Assembly (NCBI RefSeq): GCF_022712095.1
Contig: NZ_JALAHD010000208.1
Coordinates: forward strand, 1 to 45,085
Direction of reading: 5' to 3'
DNA: 45,085 bases
From: Chryseobacterium sp.
Lineage (GTDB): Bacteria; Bacteroidota; Bacteroidia; Flavobacteriales; Weeksellaceae
Below are positions 19,819-29,499 of this stretch, in pieces. How positions within the stretch are numbered: the stretch's first letter is position 1; each line of letters opens with the position of its first letter. The position numbers were made by a program, and so were the translations under genes. The notes beneath the pieces were generated by a model. It did not search any database and was not told the DNA's origin. It saw only the letters and a program-made list of their open reading frames with translations.

Positions 19819-20277
19819 ATGAAAAAATTATTTGCAGGAATTGCACTATTCGGAACATTTGCTATAGCGGCTGCACAAACTATTACATTTGATAAAACGA
19901 CTTACGATTATGGTACTGTTAAGCCTAGCTCTGACGGTACAAGATATTTTACGGTAACTAATACTGGGGACAAGCCTTTGGTATTATCAAACGTAAAAGC
20001 TTCTTGCGGATGTACAACTCCGGAATTCAGTACTGATCCTATTATGCCTGGAAAATCTGCTAAAATAAAAGTAGGATATAATACAGCAATCAATGGTGGA
20101 TTCAACAAAATGATTGAAGTATTTTCTAATGACCCAGCAAACAGCAGAAGCGTAATCTATATCAAAGGTACAGTAGATGCAAACGCTCCTGAAGCAACTG
20201 CTGCTCAAACAAAAGCTGAACCTGTGGCTGATGCTAAAAAGGTTGCTAAAAAGACTAAAAAAGTAGCTTCTAAATAA
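19819..20277 (+). CDS. DUF1573 domain-containing secreted protein
   Basis: Signal peptide MKKLFAGIALFGTFAIAAAQ; VKASCGCTTPEFSTDPIMPG. The tracked start at 19774 lies next to a TAACTTTG -7 box (19769-19776), so ATG 19819 is preferred. Confidence 0.88.
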   Translation: MKKLFAGIALFGTFAIAAAQTITFDKTTYDYGTVKPSSDGTRYFTVTNTGDKPLVLSNVKASCGCTTPEFSTDPIMPGKSAKIKVGYNTAINGGFNKMIEVFSNDPANSRSVIYIKGTVDANAPEATAAQTKAEPVADAKKVAKKTKKVASK

Positions 20278-20295
20278 GAAGCTACTTAAAAAAAT

Positions 20296-20327
20296 AAAAA
20301 AACCGCCTTGATCAAGGCGGTTTTTTT
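20296..20327 (+). terminator. Intrinsic terminator
   Basis: AACCGCCTTGATCAAGGCGGTTTTTTT. Confidence 0.9.
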
Positions 20328-20354
20328 ATTACATTTATTCTATAATTAGATCAT

Positions 20355-21224
20355 ATGGACATAAATTTCTCAGACAATTTCTTAATCAAAGATAAATTCT
20401 CAATAAAAAAAGTTTCTACAGAATATAAAGGCGGGCTTACCAAGGAAGATGGAGTAAAAATGCTTCTTCAGGAAAAAGAAAAGCTTCATCAGCTTCAAGA
20501 AAAACTTTACGCTGACGGAAGTAAATCTCTTCTTGTTGTTCTTCAAGCTATGGATGCTGCCGGTAAGGACAGTCTTGTGGAACACGTTTTCGGAGGAGTA
20601 AACCCTCAGGGATGCAATGTTACCAGTTTTAAAACTCCAAGTTCCCAAGAATACTCCCATGATTTCCTATGGCGGCACTATCTGGCCTTACCTCAAAAAG
20701 GAATGATAGGTATATTCAATCGCTCTCATTATGAAAATGTACTTGTCTGTAAGGTTCATCCTGAATATAATCTTAATGAAAAAACATGGAAATCCGTAAA
20801 AGATTTTGACAAAAATTTCTGGGAAAACAGGTATGAAAGTATCCGAAATTTTGAAAAACATTTAGCTCAAAACGGAACCACTATCGTCAAGATATTTTTA
20901 AATGTTTCTAAAAAAGAACAGAAGAAGAGACTTCTAGACAGAATTAATGAAACAGATAAAAACTGGAAATTTTCTAGTGGAGATTTACCTGAACGTGCTT
21001 TATTTGATCAATACATGGAAGCTTACGAAACAGCAATCAATGAAACTTCTAAAGATTACGCTCCATGGTATGTACTGCCTGCTGATGACAAATGGTTTGC
21101 AAGAGTCGCTGCTATACAAATTATTATTGATACATTAGAGAAAATGAATTTACAATTCCCCCAACTTTCCGAAAAGGATCAACAGGGATTACTGGATGCC
21201 AAAAGACAATTGGAAAACGAATAA
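20355..21224 (+). CDS. PPK2-family polyphosphate kinase
   Basis: VVLQAMDAAGKDSLVEHVFGGVNPQG, FNRSHYENVLV, APWYVLPADDKWFARV. Confidence 0.93.
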   Translation: MDINFSDNFLIKDKFSIKKVSTEYKGGLTKEDGVKMLLQEKEKLHQLQEKLYADGSKSLLVVLQAMDAAGKDSLVEHVFGGVNPQGCNVTSFKTPSSQEYSHDFLWRHYLALPQKGMIGIFNRSHYENVLVCKVHPEYNLNEKTWKSVKDFDKNFWENRYESIRNFEKHLAQNGTTIVKIFLNVSKKEQKKRLLDRINETDKNWKFSSGDLPERALFDQYMEAYETAINETSKDYAPWYVLPADDKWFARVAAIQIIIDTLEKMNLQFPQLSEKDQQGLLDAKRQLENE

Positions 21225-21237
21225 TAAAAATCACGAG

Positions 21238-21553
21238 AAAATCTATAAGCCGGATTCTGTTCTTCTGAACGAAGTGCCTGTTATTTATCTACGTCTTACA
21301 TTGCTGCAAAACTTGAGCTGATTACCCCTCGGCTTTTGGAGCGAGCAACTCCTATTCTCATTGCTGAAAAGAACCGATATACTTATCATTGCACCACAAA
21401 GAGTTTACCTGGTTTCACTACAGCCGAACTGTACTTGCTTTCTGTTGCACTGGTCCTACCCTCTCGGGTGACGGATGTTATCCGCTTTGCTGCTCTACGG
21501 TGTCCGGACTTTCCTACCCCTGTAAAACAGGAATCAACAAGCCAACTTTCTCG
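21238..21553 (-). ncRNA. rnpB: RNase P RNA, bacterial type A
   Basis: Minus strand carries GGAAAGTCCGGACACCGTAGAGC near the 5' end and AGAATCCGGCTTATAG near the 3' end; -7-like TATCTTTG at 21567-21560. Exact ends approximate. Confidence 0.93.
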
Positions 21554-21717
21554 TGGCTGCAAAGATACGGCATAATTTGGAAATGAGTGTAAGACTGCAT
21601 ACTAATTAGCGATACAATCACATTCACTTTATTTAATATTCCTGATAAATAATATCTTATTACCTGTTCGTCAATTAATGCATTATTATTATCTTCGTGC
21701 CACATATATAAGTTAAT

Positions 21718-22209
21718 TTGGATTTCAGGGAAAAAGAATTTGCTCAGCTTATCAAGGATAATCAAGGTTTGATTATCAAAGTATCCCGGCTGTACACTAA
21801 TTCTCTTGAGGATGAAGAAGATCTGTTTCAGGAGATTGTTTTACAGCTCTGGAAAAGCTATGATTCTTTCAAAGGAAATTCAAAAATTACCACCTGGATG
21901 TATCGGGTAGCACTCAACACTGCTATTACACTTTTCAGAAAAAAAAGTAAAAGTCTTCCTACTAACGAATTGGATGTTAACCTCCGGGATTTCGTAGAAG
22001 ATGATGATGATAAACAGCAACAAATCTCTCTTTTATATACAGTGATTAAAACCCTTCCTAATGTAGAAAGAGCTGTTGTAATGATGTACCTAGATGATTT
22101 ACCTTACAAGGATATTGCTGAAAACCTCGGAATTACTGAGGTAAATGCGCGCGTAAAAATGAACAGATTAAAGAAAACTCTTAAAGAACAGATGGAAAAA
22201 TATGCCTGA
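21718..22209 (+). CDS. RNA polymerase sigma factor, sigma-70 family (ECF-like), TTG start
   Basis: EDEEDLFQEIVLQLWKSYDSFKG...ITTWMYRVALNTAI (region 2), LPYKDIAENLGITEVNARVKMNRLKKTLKE (region 4). Confidence 0.93.
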   Translation: MDFREKEFAQLIKDNQGLIIKVSRLYTNSLEDEEDLFQEIVLQLWKSYDSFKGNSKITTWMYRVALNTAITLFRKKSKSLPTNELDVNLRDFVEDDDDKQQQISLLYTVIKTLPNVERAVVMMYLDDLPYKDIAENLGITEVNARVKMNRLKKTLKEQMEKYA

Positions 22210-22876
22210 TTTTGATTTAGACAGTTTTAAGAAAACATGGCAGGAACAGCCTGTTCAAAATAAATATGACAATAATGAGATCCTTCAAATGTTGAATAAA
22301 AAATCACGTAATTACGTGAAATACATTTTTTGGATCAGTGTAATTGAATTTTTATTCTTCACTATTATTGGATCATTTTACGTTCTTCAGGGAAAAGAAT
22401 CGAATAGCTTTCTCAATGTTCTGGAAAAATTGGGGGCTCAGAAAACTCCTGAATTGGAGAGTTCCTTTGACCATATCTTTCTGGCTTTAAAAATCATCAG
22501 CCTATCTGTCACAGCTTACTTTATTTATCAGTTCTATCAAAACTACCGTAAAATAAAAATCGAAGAGAATTTAAAAGCTTTTATCACTAAAATCATACGC
22601 TTTAAGAAAACAGTCAATGCTTTCATTCTGATCAATATTGCCTTATTGATTGCTTTTACAGGTATTTTTACAGTATTTATTTTTTATATCTTAAACACTC
22701 AGCATATAGAAGTGACCAATTCCAGCCTTATAGGATTTCTGATAGGTATTGTTGTAGCGACAGGTTTAAATGTTTTATTGGTATGGCTTTATTATAAGCT
22801 GGTTTATGGAATTATTATGAGAAAGCTGGATAAAAACCTGAAACAGTTAAAAAATATTGATATTCAGGAAAATTAA
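22202..22876 (+). CDS. Multi-TM membrane protein co-transcribed with the sigma factor (candidate anti-sigma factor)
   Basis: Overlaps the sigma factor gene by 8 bp; soluble N-terminus then about 4 TM helices. Confidence 0.7.
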   Translation: MPDFDLDSFKKTWQEQPVQNKYDNNEILQMLNKKSRNYVKYIFWISVIEFLFFTIIGSFYVLQGKESNSFLNVLEKLGAQKTPELESSFDHIFLALKIISLSVTAYFIYQFYQNYRKIKIEENLKAFITKIIRFKKTVNAFILINIALLIAFTGIFTVFIFYILNTQHIEVTNSSLIGFLIGIVVATGLNVLLVWLYYKLVYGIIMRKLDKNLKQLKNIDIQEN

Positions 22877-22946
22877 TTCAATAGAGGGTGACTCCTAAAG
22901 ATTTATTTGCTAATTTTAATTATCCAAATAAAATCAATCTTTCATT

Positions 22947-24581
22947 ATGGCATTAGCTTATGTGTCTGGAGCTTCAGATATTCCCCTACTAGGACAAACT
23001 ATTGGAAATAATTTAAAAAATACAGCAGAAAAATATCCCGATCAGGATGCATTAATTTGCGTACATCAAAATTACAGGGCAACTTATAAAGAATTTTACG
23101 ATCAGACCACAGCAGTTGCCAAAGCATTAATTTACCTCGGAGCAGAAGCCGGTGACAGGATCGGGATCTGGGCATCCAACCGGTATGAATGGGTTTTACT
23201 ACAATATGCCACAGCGAGGATTGGCACTATTCTCGTAAATATCAATCCGGCATCCCGGACCCATGAACTGACTTATGTTCTTAACCAATCGGAAGTAAGA
23301 TTTATCTTTTCTTCTTTACAATTTAAGACCAGTAACTATAAAGAAATGGTAGAATATGCCAAAGAGGTCTGCCCTTCTCTTGAAGAAGAATTTTTTTTCG
23401 ATTATAACTGGGATTCTTTTTTAAAAGATGGAGAAGAGATTTCTGACCAAATATTGAATGAATTTGAAGAAAAAGTACAGTTCGATGACGCAGTTAACAT
23501 ACAATATACATCCGGAACTACAGGCTTTCCGAAAGGAGTTACGCTATCCCATCATAATATATTGAATAATGGATATTTCATCGGTATACGCCTGAAATAC
23601 ACTGAAAAGGACAGGGTATGCATTCCAGTGCCTTTCTACCATTGTTTCGGAATGGTCATCGGAAATATGGCCTGTACTTCTCATGGTGCCTGCATGGTCA
23701 TTCCTAATGATAATTTCGATCCCGATATCACCCTGAAAGTAGTTTCAGAAGAAAAATGTACTTCCTTATACGGAGTGCCCACTATGTTTATTGCAGAGTT
23801 AGCATCTAAAAATTTCGATTCTTATGATTTTTCAACGTTAAGGACAGGTGTAATGGCAGGATCTGTATGTCCACCGGAAATCATGAAAAAGGTAGAAAAC
23901 CTTATGAATATCAAAGAAATGAGTATTTGTTACGGAATGACAGAAACATCTCCGGTTTCCACTCAGACTTTGATCGGGACTCCACTTGAAAAACAGGTAA
24001 GCACAGTAGGAACTGTTCAGGATCATCTGGAAATAAAAATTATTGATGAAAATGGAAAAATTATTGAAAGAGGAGAACATGGAGAACTCTGTACCCGAGG
24101 ATATTCTGTTATGCTAAAATATTGGAATGATCCGGAAAACACCAAAAAGGTACTGGACAGTGCCCGATGGATGCATACCGGAGACATGGCAGTCATGGAT
24201 GAGGATGGTTATATTACAATTTCAGGAAGAATAAAGGACCTTATTATCCGTGGAGGGGAAAATATTTCTCCAAAAGAAATCGAAGACTTTTTATACGCAT
24301 ATCCTAATATCCTTGATGTTCAAATCATCGGTGTTCCAAGTGAAAAATTTGGTGAAGAAGTAATGGCGTGGATCAAAGTAAGAAAAGGCTTTAATGTTTC
24401 TGAAGAAGAATTATTAGAATATTGCAAAGGAAAAATTGCCCATTATAAAGTTCCTAAATTCTGGAAATTTGTCGATGAATTTCCTATGACCATTTCAGGA
24501 AAAATAAGAAAGGTTGAAATGCGGGAAATTTCTATTCAGGAATTGGGTTTAGAAAGTTTTAAGCACCGTTCAGGACAATAA
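22947..24581 (+). CDS. AMP-binding acyl-CoA synthetase
   Basis: IQYTSGTTGFPKGVTLSHHN, CYGMTETSPVSTQT, TGDMAVMDEDGYITISGRIKDLIIRGGENISP. Confidence 0.95.
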   Translation: MALAYVSGASDIPLLGQTIGNNLKNTAEKYPDQDALICVHQNYRATYKEFYDQTTAVAKALIYLGAEAGDRIGIWASNRYEWVLLQYATARIGTILVNINPASRTHELTYVLNQSEVRFIFSSLQFKTSNYKEMVEYAKEVCPSLEEEFFFDYNWDSFLKDGEEISDQILNEFEEKVQFDDAVNIQYTSGTTGFPKGVTLSHHNILNNGYFIGIRLKYTEKDRVCIPVPFYHCFGMVIGNMACTSHGACMVIPNDNFDPDITLKVVSEEKCTSLYGVPTMFIAELASKNFDSYDFSTLRTGVMAGSVCPPEIMKKVENLMNIKEMSICYGMTETSPVSTQTLIGTPLEKQVSTVGTVQDHLEIKIIDENGKIIERGEHGELCTRGYSVMLKYWNDPENTKKVLDSARWMHTGDMAVMDEDGYITISGRIKDLIIRGGENISPKEIEDFLYAYPNILDVQIIGVPSEKFGEEVMAWIKVRKGFNVSEEELLEYCKGKIAHYKVPKFWKFVDEFPMTISGKIRKVEMREISIQELGLESFKHRSGQ

Positions 24582-24583
24582 AT

Positions 24584-24614
24584 AAAAAAGCATTTCGTTT
24601 TGAAATGCTTTTTT
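24584..24614. terminator. Bidirectional terminator
   Basis: AAAAAAGCATTTC-GTTTT-GAAATGCTTTTTT between convergent genes. Confidence 0.9.
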
Positions 24615-24627
24615 ATTTTTATAATTC

Positions 24628-26091
24628 TTATAACTCTTTTCTCAGCCTTGCAACCGGAATATTCAGTTGTTCTCTGTATTTTGCGATAGTTCTTCTGGCG
24701 ATATTGTATCCCTGCTCTTTTAAGATAACAACCAGGGCATCATCCGTTAGAGGTTTTCTCTTATTCTCTTTATCAATTACTTCCTGAAGATGGGTTTTAA
24801 TCTCCTTAGTCGAAACTTCTTCTCCATCATCATTGGTAAGGCTGTCCGAGAACAGATCTTTAAGGTAAACAATTCCATTAGGCGTATCAGCATATTTACT
24901 TTTTACTACTCTGGAAATAGTTGAAATATCAAAACCTGTGATGTCAGCAACATCCTTCAGAATCATTGGTTTTAATGATTTTTCATCTCCGGTAAGGAAA
25001 TAATCTTTCTGAAATTTTACAATAGCGGTAATAGTCTGCAATAATGTATTCTGACGTTGATTAATGGCATCAATATACCATTTTGCCGCATCCAGCTTTT
25101 GTTTAATAAATAATGCTGCCTGCTTATGTTCTGCAGAATTTTTATCATGTGAATAGGTCGATAAAATATCTTTATATTCTTCAGAAACTCTTAAAGTGGG
25201 AGCATTTTTACTATTCAATAGAGGAACAACCTGTCCGTCTTTTACCTGAATAACAAAATCCGGAATAATCTCCTGATTAATGGTGATCGTCTGTGTATCA
25301 AAATTACCCCCTACTTTCGGAGATAATTTGGAGATTTCTTCCAATGCATCTTTCAGGTCTTCTTCCTCAATATCATACTTCTGTATGATTTTATTATAAT
25401 ACTTATTTGTTAAAGCATCAAATTGGTGTCTCAGAATATTGGCAGCCAATGAAACTGCTTTATCTGAACTCACCTTTTTTTCAATCTGTAAAAGAAGACA
25501 TTCCTGTAACCCTCTGGCACCAACCCCTGACGGATCTAACTTTTGTATATAGTTTTCGAGAATATCTTCAACTTTCTCTTTGGTGGTATAAATCCCCTGT
25601 GAAAAAGCAAGATCATCTACAATAGATTTAATTTCCCTTCTCAGATATCCATCTGTATCTAAATTCCCGATAATATATTCTGCAATTTTTACATCTTCTT
25701 CACTGATGTTAATAAGGTGTATCTGCTCCAAAAGATAATCATACAGTGACTGGCCTTCCGTTAAGAGGCTTTCATTATCGAACTCTTCGTCATCCGGCGA
25801 ATAATTACTCGATGCTGTCTTATAGCTGGGCTCATCATCATAAAGGTATTCATTAACATCAAAGTCTGTTTCAATACTTTCTGTTCCCTCACTTTCATAA
25901 GCATCTTCCAAAGAGGAATACTCATCATCTTTGGACTCTTCCTTTACAATTTCCAAAGCAGGGTTCTCTTCCAGCTCTCTCTCCAGTTCCTCTTCAAATT
26001 CCAATGTATGAAGCTGAATCAGCTTCATTAACTGAATCTGTTGAGGAGCTAACTTCTGTCCTAATTTGAGTTGTAAGTGTTGTTTAAGCAT
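24628..26091 (-). CDS. rpoN: RNA polymerase sigma-54 factor
   Basis: N-terminal LKLGQKLAPQQIQLMKLIQLHTLEFEEEL; RpoN-box-like C-terminus NIARRTIAKYREQLNIPVARLRKEL. Confidence 0.97.
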   Translation of the reverse strand: MLKQHLQLKLGQKLAPQQIQLMKLIQLHTLEFEEELERELEENPALEIVKEESKDDEYSSLEDAYESEGTESIETDFDVNEYLYDDEPSYKTASSNYSPDDEEFDNESLLTEGQSLYDYLLEQIHLINISEEDVKIAEYIIGNLDTDGYLRREIKSIVDDLAFSQGIYTTKEKVEDILENYIQKLDPSGVGARGLQECLLLQIEKKVSSDKAVSLAANILRHQFDALTNKYYNKIIQKYDIEEEDLKDALEEISKLSPKVGGNFDTQTITINQEIIPDFVIQVKDGQVVPLLNSKNAPTLRVSEEYKDILSTYSHDKNSAEHKQAALFIKQKLDAAKWYIDAINQRQNTLLQTITAIVKFQKDYFLTGDEKSLKPMILKDVADITGFDISTISRVVKSKYADTPNGIVYLKDLFSDSLTNDDGEEVSTKEIKTHLQEVIDKENKRKPLTDDALVVILKEQGYNIARRTIAKYREQLNIPVARLRKEL

Positions 26092-26200
26092 ATTATAATA
26101 TACATCTATCCCACGAATTTAATAAAATTCTCCGAGAAAAATAACATTTAGCACGATTTTTGCTTTAGTTAACATAATGTAATAAACTATTGAAAAATAA

Positions 26201-26232
26201 AAAAAGCCTTCAACCATTGTCGAAGGCTTTTT
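26201..26232 (-). terminator. Intrinsic terminator after asnS
   Basis: AAAAAGCCTTC...GAAGGCTTTTT. Confidence 0.85.
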
Positions 26233-26241
26233 TTTATATTA

Positions 26242-27690
26242 TTAAAACTCTGCGCTTTTGGGTGTTCTTGGGAAAGGAATTACATCTCTGATATTGGTCA
26301 TTCCTGTAACAAAAAGTACCAATCTTTCCAATCCTAATCCAAATCCTGCATGTGGAACTGAGCCGAATTTACGGGTATCCAGATACCACCATAACTCATG
26401 CTCATCGACATGCATATCTGCCATTTTCTGTTTCAAAACATCTAATCTGGCCTCTCTCTCTGAACCTCCGATAATCTCACCGATTCCAGGGAATAACACA
26501 TCCATTGCTGCAACCGTTTTATTATCTTCATTCAGCTTCATATAGAATGCTTTGATCTCTTTCGGATAATCAAATAAAACTACCGGGCATTCAAAATGTT
26601 TTTCAACTAAATATCTTTCATGCTCAGACTGTAGGTCTGTTCCCCATTTTTCAACAGGATAAACAAATTTTCCTTTTTTATTCTCTTTTGAATTCAGAAG
26701 AATTTCAATAGCTTCCGTATAGCTTACTCTTTTAAAGCGTTTAGTAATTACATTCTGAAGTTTTTCCAACAATCCTTCTTTTGCTCTTTCTTTCTCAGGT
26801 TTTGTCTTCTGTTCTTCTGCAAAACGTTTATCTAAGAATTCGAGATCATCTTTACAGTTATCCAGAACGTATTGGATCACGTATTTAAGAAAATCTTCTG
26901 CTAAATCGATATTATCTTCCAAGTTGTTAAATGCCACTTCCGGCTCAACCATCCAGAATTCTGCAAGGTGACGTGTCGTATTGGAGTTTTCCGCACGGAA
27001 AGTAGGTCCGAATGTATAAATCCTCCCTAATCCCATAGCAGCAGTTTCCCCTTCCAGCTGCCCTGAAACGGTAAGGTTAGTCTTTCTTCCGAAGAAGTCC
27101 TGTGCAAAATCAATCTCTCCTTCTTCTGTCCTTGGAATATTATTCAAATCAAAGTTGGTAACCCCAAACATCTCTCCTGCTCCTTCTGCATCCGCTCCTG
27201 TAATGACAGGTGTATTGATATAGAAAAACTGGTTTTTGTTAAAAAATGAATGTATGGCAAAACTGATGGCATGACGCACTCTGAAAACAGCTCCAAATAA
27301 ATTGGTTCTGAATCTTAAATGAGCCTGTTCACGAAGTTTCTCCAAACTATGTTTCTTTGGCTGAAGAATGGTATTCTGAAGATCCTCCGTAAAGTTATCT
27401 CCCAAAATAATAATCTTTTTAGCAATAATTTCGACAGTTTGTCCGGCCCCCTGGCTTTCAACCACCTCTCCCATTACTTTAAGAGATGAAGCCGTACTTA
27501 TTTTTTTAATAATTTCTTCATCAAAATTTTCGAAATCAACAACTATCTGCAAATTATTAATTGTAGAACCATCATTAAGTGCTATAAAGCGATTCGCACG
27601 GAAAGTTCTTACCCAACCGTAAACCGTAATGTCATGATGTAATACCTTTTTGTAATCCTGTAGGATTTCTTTAATCGTCTGCTTTTTCAT
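26242..27690 (-). CDS. asnS: Asparaginyl-tRNA synthetase
   Basis: Class II aaRS motifs [20 protein letters not shown] and [29 protein letters not shown]. Start at [10 protein letters not shown] preferred because TAACTTTG at 27734-27727 makes the longer tracked start unlikely. Confidence 0.96.
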   Translation of the reverse strand: MKKQTIKEILQDYKKVLHHDITVYGWVRTFRANRFIALNDGSTINNLQIVVDFENFDEEIIKKISTASSLKVMGEVVESQGAGQTVEIIAKKIIILGDNFTEDLQNTILQPKKHSLEKLREQAHLRFRTNLFGAVFRVRHAISFAIHSFFNKNQFFYINTPVITGADAEGAGEMFGVTNFDLNNIPRTEEGEIDFAQDFFGRKTNLTVSGQLEGETAAMGLGRIYTFGPTFRAENSNTTRHLAEFWMVEPEVAFNNLEDNIDLAEDFLKYVIQYVLDNCKDDLEFLDKRFAEEQKTKPEKERAKEGLLEKLQNVITKRFKRVSYTEAIEILLNSKENKKGKFVYPVEKWGTDLQSEHERYLVEKHFECPVVLFDYPKEIKAFYMKLNEDNKTVAAMDVLFPGIGEIIGGSEREARLDVLKQKMADMHVDEHELWWYLDTRKFGSVPHAGFGLGLERLVLFVTGMTNIRDVIPFPRTPKSAEF

Positions 27691-27742
27691 TTGTTGATTA
27701 TAAATTTTCGTATAAAAATTGATGTGCAAAGTTACAAAAAAA

Positions 27743-27766
27743 CAGTGCAACTTGATGATTACACTG
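27743..27766 (-). terminator. Probable terminator after the CDP-alcohol phosphatidyltransferase gene
   Basis: Minus strand CAGTGTAAT...GTTGCACTG then TTTTTTTG; 9-bp stem with G.U pairs. Confidence 0.6.
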
Positions 27767-27832
27767 CTTTGAATTAAAAAATCATTTTATATTCTATTTA
27801 AATTCTCATATTCTAATTATAAGTTGGTCATC

Positions 27833-28432
27833 TTAATTAAAGAAAACTGACTTTTTCCATTGTTTGCCTTTCCTGATTTTCCACGCATGATAAAAACTTG
27901 GAACATCATACTGCCATTTTGGAAGTAATAAGATAATAAGAATAACATCGATATGAGATAGCAATCCTAATATTACGGCAAGATAAAACGTCCATCCTGC
28001 TTCCTGAAAACCGATCAAATAAGTAAAAGCAACCAATAAACTTACTCCCCACATTTTAGATAAAAAGGCATGAGTACAGGTTTCTTTTCTAAATTTCCAT
28101 ATACTGACTATATAACAAAGGGCTTCCATGATAAAAATAATGAGAATACTTTTCCATTCACTTTTGATCAGTTCAGGGTTTAACCAATAGGCAGCAAAAC
28201 CTAATGAAAGCCAAAAGACTAAATCTGTCTGACTATCCAATCTTCTTACCTTTTCTGAGGAAACGCCTGATTTACGAGCTATAATTCCGTCAAAAATATC
28301 CGTTAATAACCCCATATACATTAATAACAGAATTAAAAACTTAGCTTCAATGTCTTTAAAATATGCTAACACAATAATAATGGGAGCCATGCAAAATCTA
28401 ATTATTATAAGTAAATATGGAATTGTTTTCAT
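27833..28432 (-). CDS. CDP-alcohol phosphatidyltransferase family protein
   Basis: DIFDGIIARKSGVSSEKVRRLDSQTD, close to the DGxxAR...GxxxD...D family signature; multiple TM helices. Confidence 0.85.
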   Translation of the reverse strand: MKTIPYLLIIIRFCMAPIIIVLAYFKDIEAKFLILLLMYMGLLTDIFDGIIARKSGVSSEKVRRLDSQTDLVFWLSLGFAAYWLNPELIKSEWKSILIIFIMEALCYIVSIWKFRKETCTHAFLSKMWGVSLLVAFTYLIGFQEAGWTFYLAVILGLLSHIDVILIILLLPKWQYDVPSFYHAWKIRKGKQWKKSVFFN

Positions 28433-28517
28433 AATTTATTATTTTAAAACTACCTCCCAAAATTATCTGTATAAAAAGCAAAAGCAAATGTGAAAAGGAA
28501 TTAAAATAAATATTACA

Positions 28518-28534
28518 TTTGTGAAAATCACAAA
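28518..28534. promoter_or_regulatory. Operator-like palindrome overlapping a -7 box
   Basis: TTTGTGA-AAA-TCACAAA; overlaps TACATTTG (28514-28521); 2 nt before the regulator ATG. Confidence 0.5.
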
Positions 28535-28536
28535 AG

Positions 28537-29472
28537 ATGTATCAAGACTTATTACTGAGACTAATTCGTAAAAAAATTGGAGATAGATCTTTAAATGACG
28601 AAATCTCCAACATTTTGAATATTAGCTATGATGCTGCTCATAGAAGAACTTCTCTAAAAGCAAAATTCAGCTTTGAAGAGGCTTTGAAATTAGCTCATTA
28701 TTATCAGATCTCTTTAGATCAGTTTTTAAATTCAGACCACCAAATAGTCGTACAAAAAACTTCAGCAGTTAATAAAACTGAAGATTTACAGTCTTTTTTC
28801 CAAAATAACCTCAGTGTTTTCGAAAATCTGCCCCTTTCCGATGATATGACTATTTATTATTCAGCAAAGGACATCCCCTTCTTCTATACGCTTTCAGATA
28901 CATTACTTTCCCGTTTCAAAATATACGTCTGGATAAATCTCCTAAATGCAAAACAGGTTTTTGTCCCTTTCCTACGGTTTTCACCTCCCTCTCTTGAAGC
29001 AGACACGAAGGAATTAAGAAAAAAATATGAGGAACAAAACGTTATAGAATTATGGAATGAAATGACTGTTTCCAGTATTTTACAGCAGGTTTCATTTTAT
29101 TATGATACTCAACTTTTATTAAAAAATGAGGCACAAATTATTCTCGATGAATTAAAGGAATTAATCCAATATATAGAAAACAAAATGGAAAATAACCCTA
29201 AGTTTCATTTATATGAAAATGAACTTATGCACCTTTCCAACGATATATTTTTTCATCATCCTCAACAGTCTCTTTTTGCGATTCCTATTAATATGTTCGG
29301 GTATATTTTGATCAGTGATGAGAAAACCAACATTGAGGCAAAGAATTATTTTGATCACCAAATTAAAAACTCGAAATCCCTGAATACATCAGGAAACCGT
29401 GACAGAAAAATATTTTTCAATAAAATGTTTGATCAGATTGACAGGCTTCGATCTCGGCTAGATTCTATATAA
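28537..29472 (+). CDS. HTH-domain transcriptional regulator
   Basis: N-terminal LNDEISNILNISYDAAHRRTSLKAKFSFEEALKLAHYYQISLDQFL (XRE-like HTH), large C-terminal domain of unknown function. Confidence 0.7.
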   Translation: MYQDLLLRLIRKKIGDRSLNDEISNILNISYDAAHRRTSLKAKFSFEEALKLAHYYQISLDQFLNSDHQIVVQKTSAVNKTEDLQSFFQNNLSVFENLPLSDDMTIYYSAKDIPFFYTLSDTLLSRFKIYVWINLLNAKQVFVPFLRFSPPSLEADTKELRKKYEEQNVIELWNEMTVSSILQQVSFYYDTQLLLKNEAQIILDELKELIQYIENKMENNPKFHLYENELMHLSNDIFFHHPQQSLFAIPINMFGYILISDEKTNIEAKNYFDHQIKNSKSLNTSGNRDRKIFFNKMFDQIDRLRSRLDSI

Positions 29473-29499
29473 GTCATTATTTCCCAACACAATAACCTT

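Noticed and set aside
21336-21765. ORFs 21336-21575 (+), 21389-21586 (+) and 21514-21765 (-)
   Set aside because: Overlap the rnpB RNA gene; composition is not coding-like.
27727-27766. Asn leader-peptide attenuator for asnS analogous to tyrS
   Set aside because: Short ORFs in the gap (e.g. MTNL*) have no Asn run, and the hairpin is better explained as the upstream gene's terminator followed by a TAACTTTG promoter.
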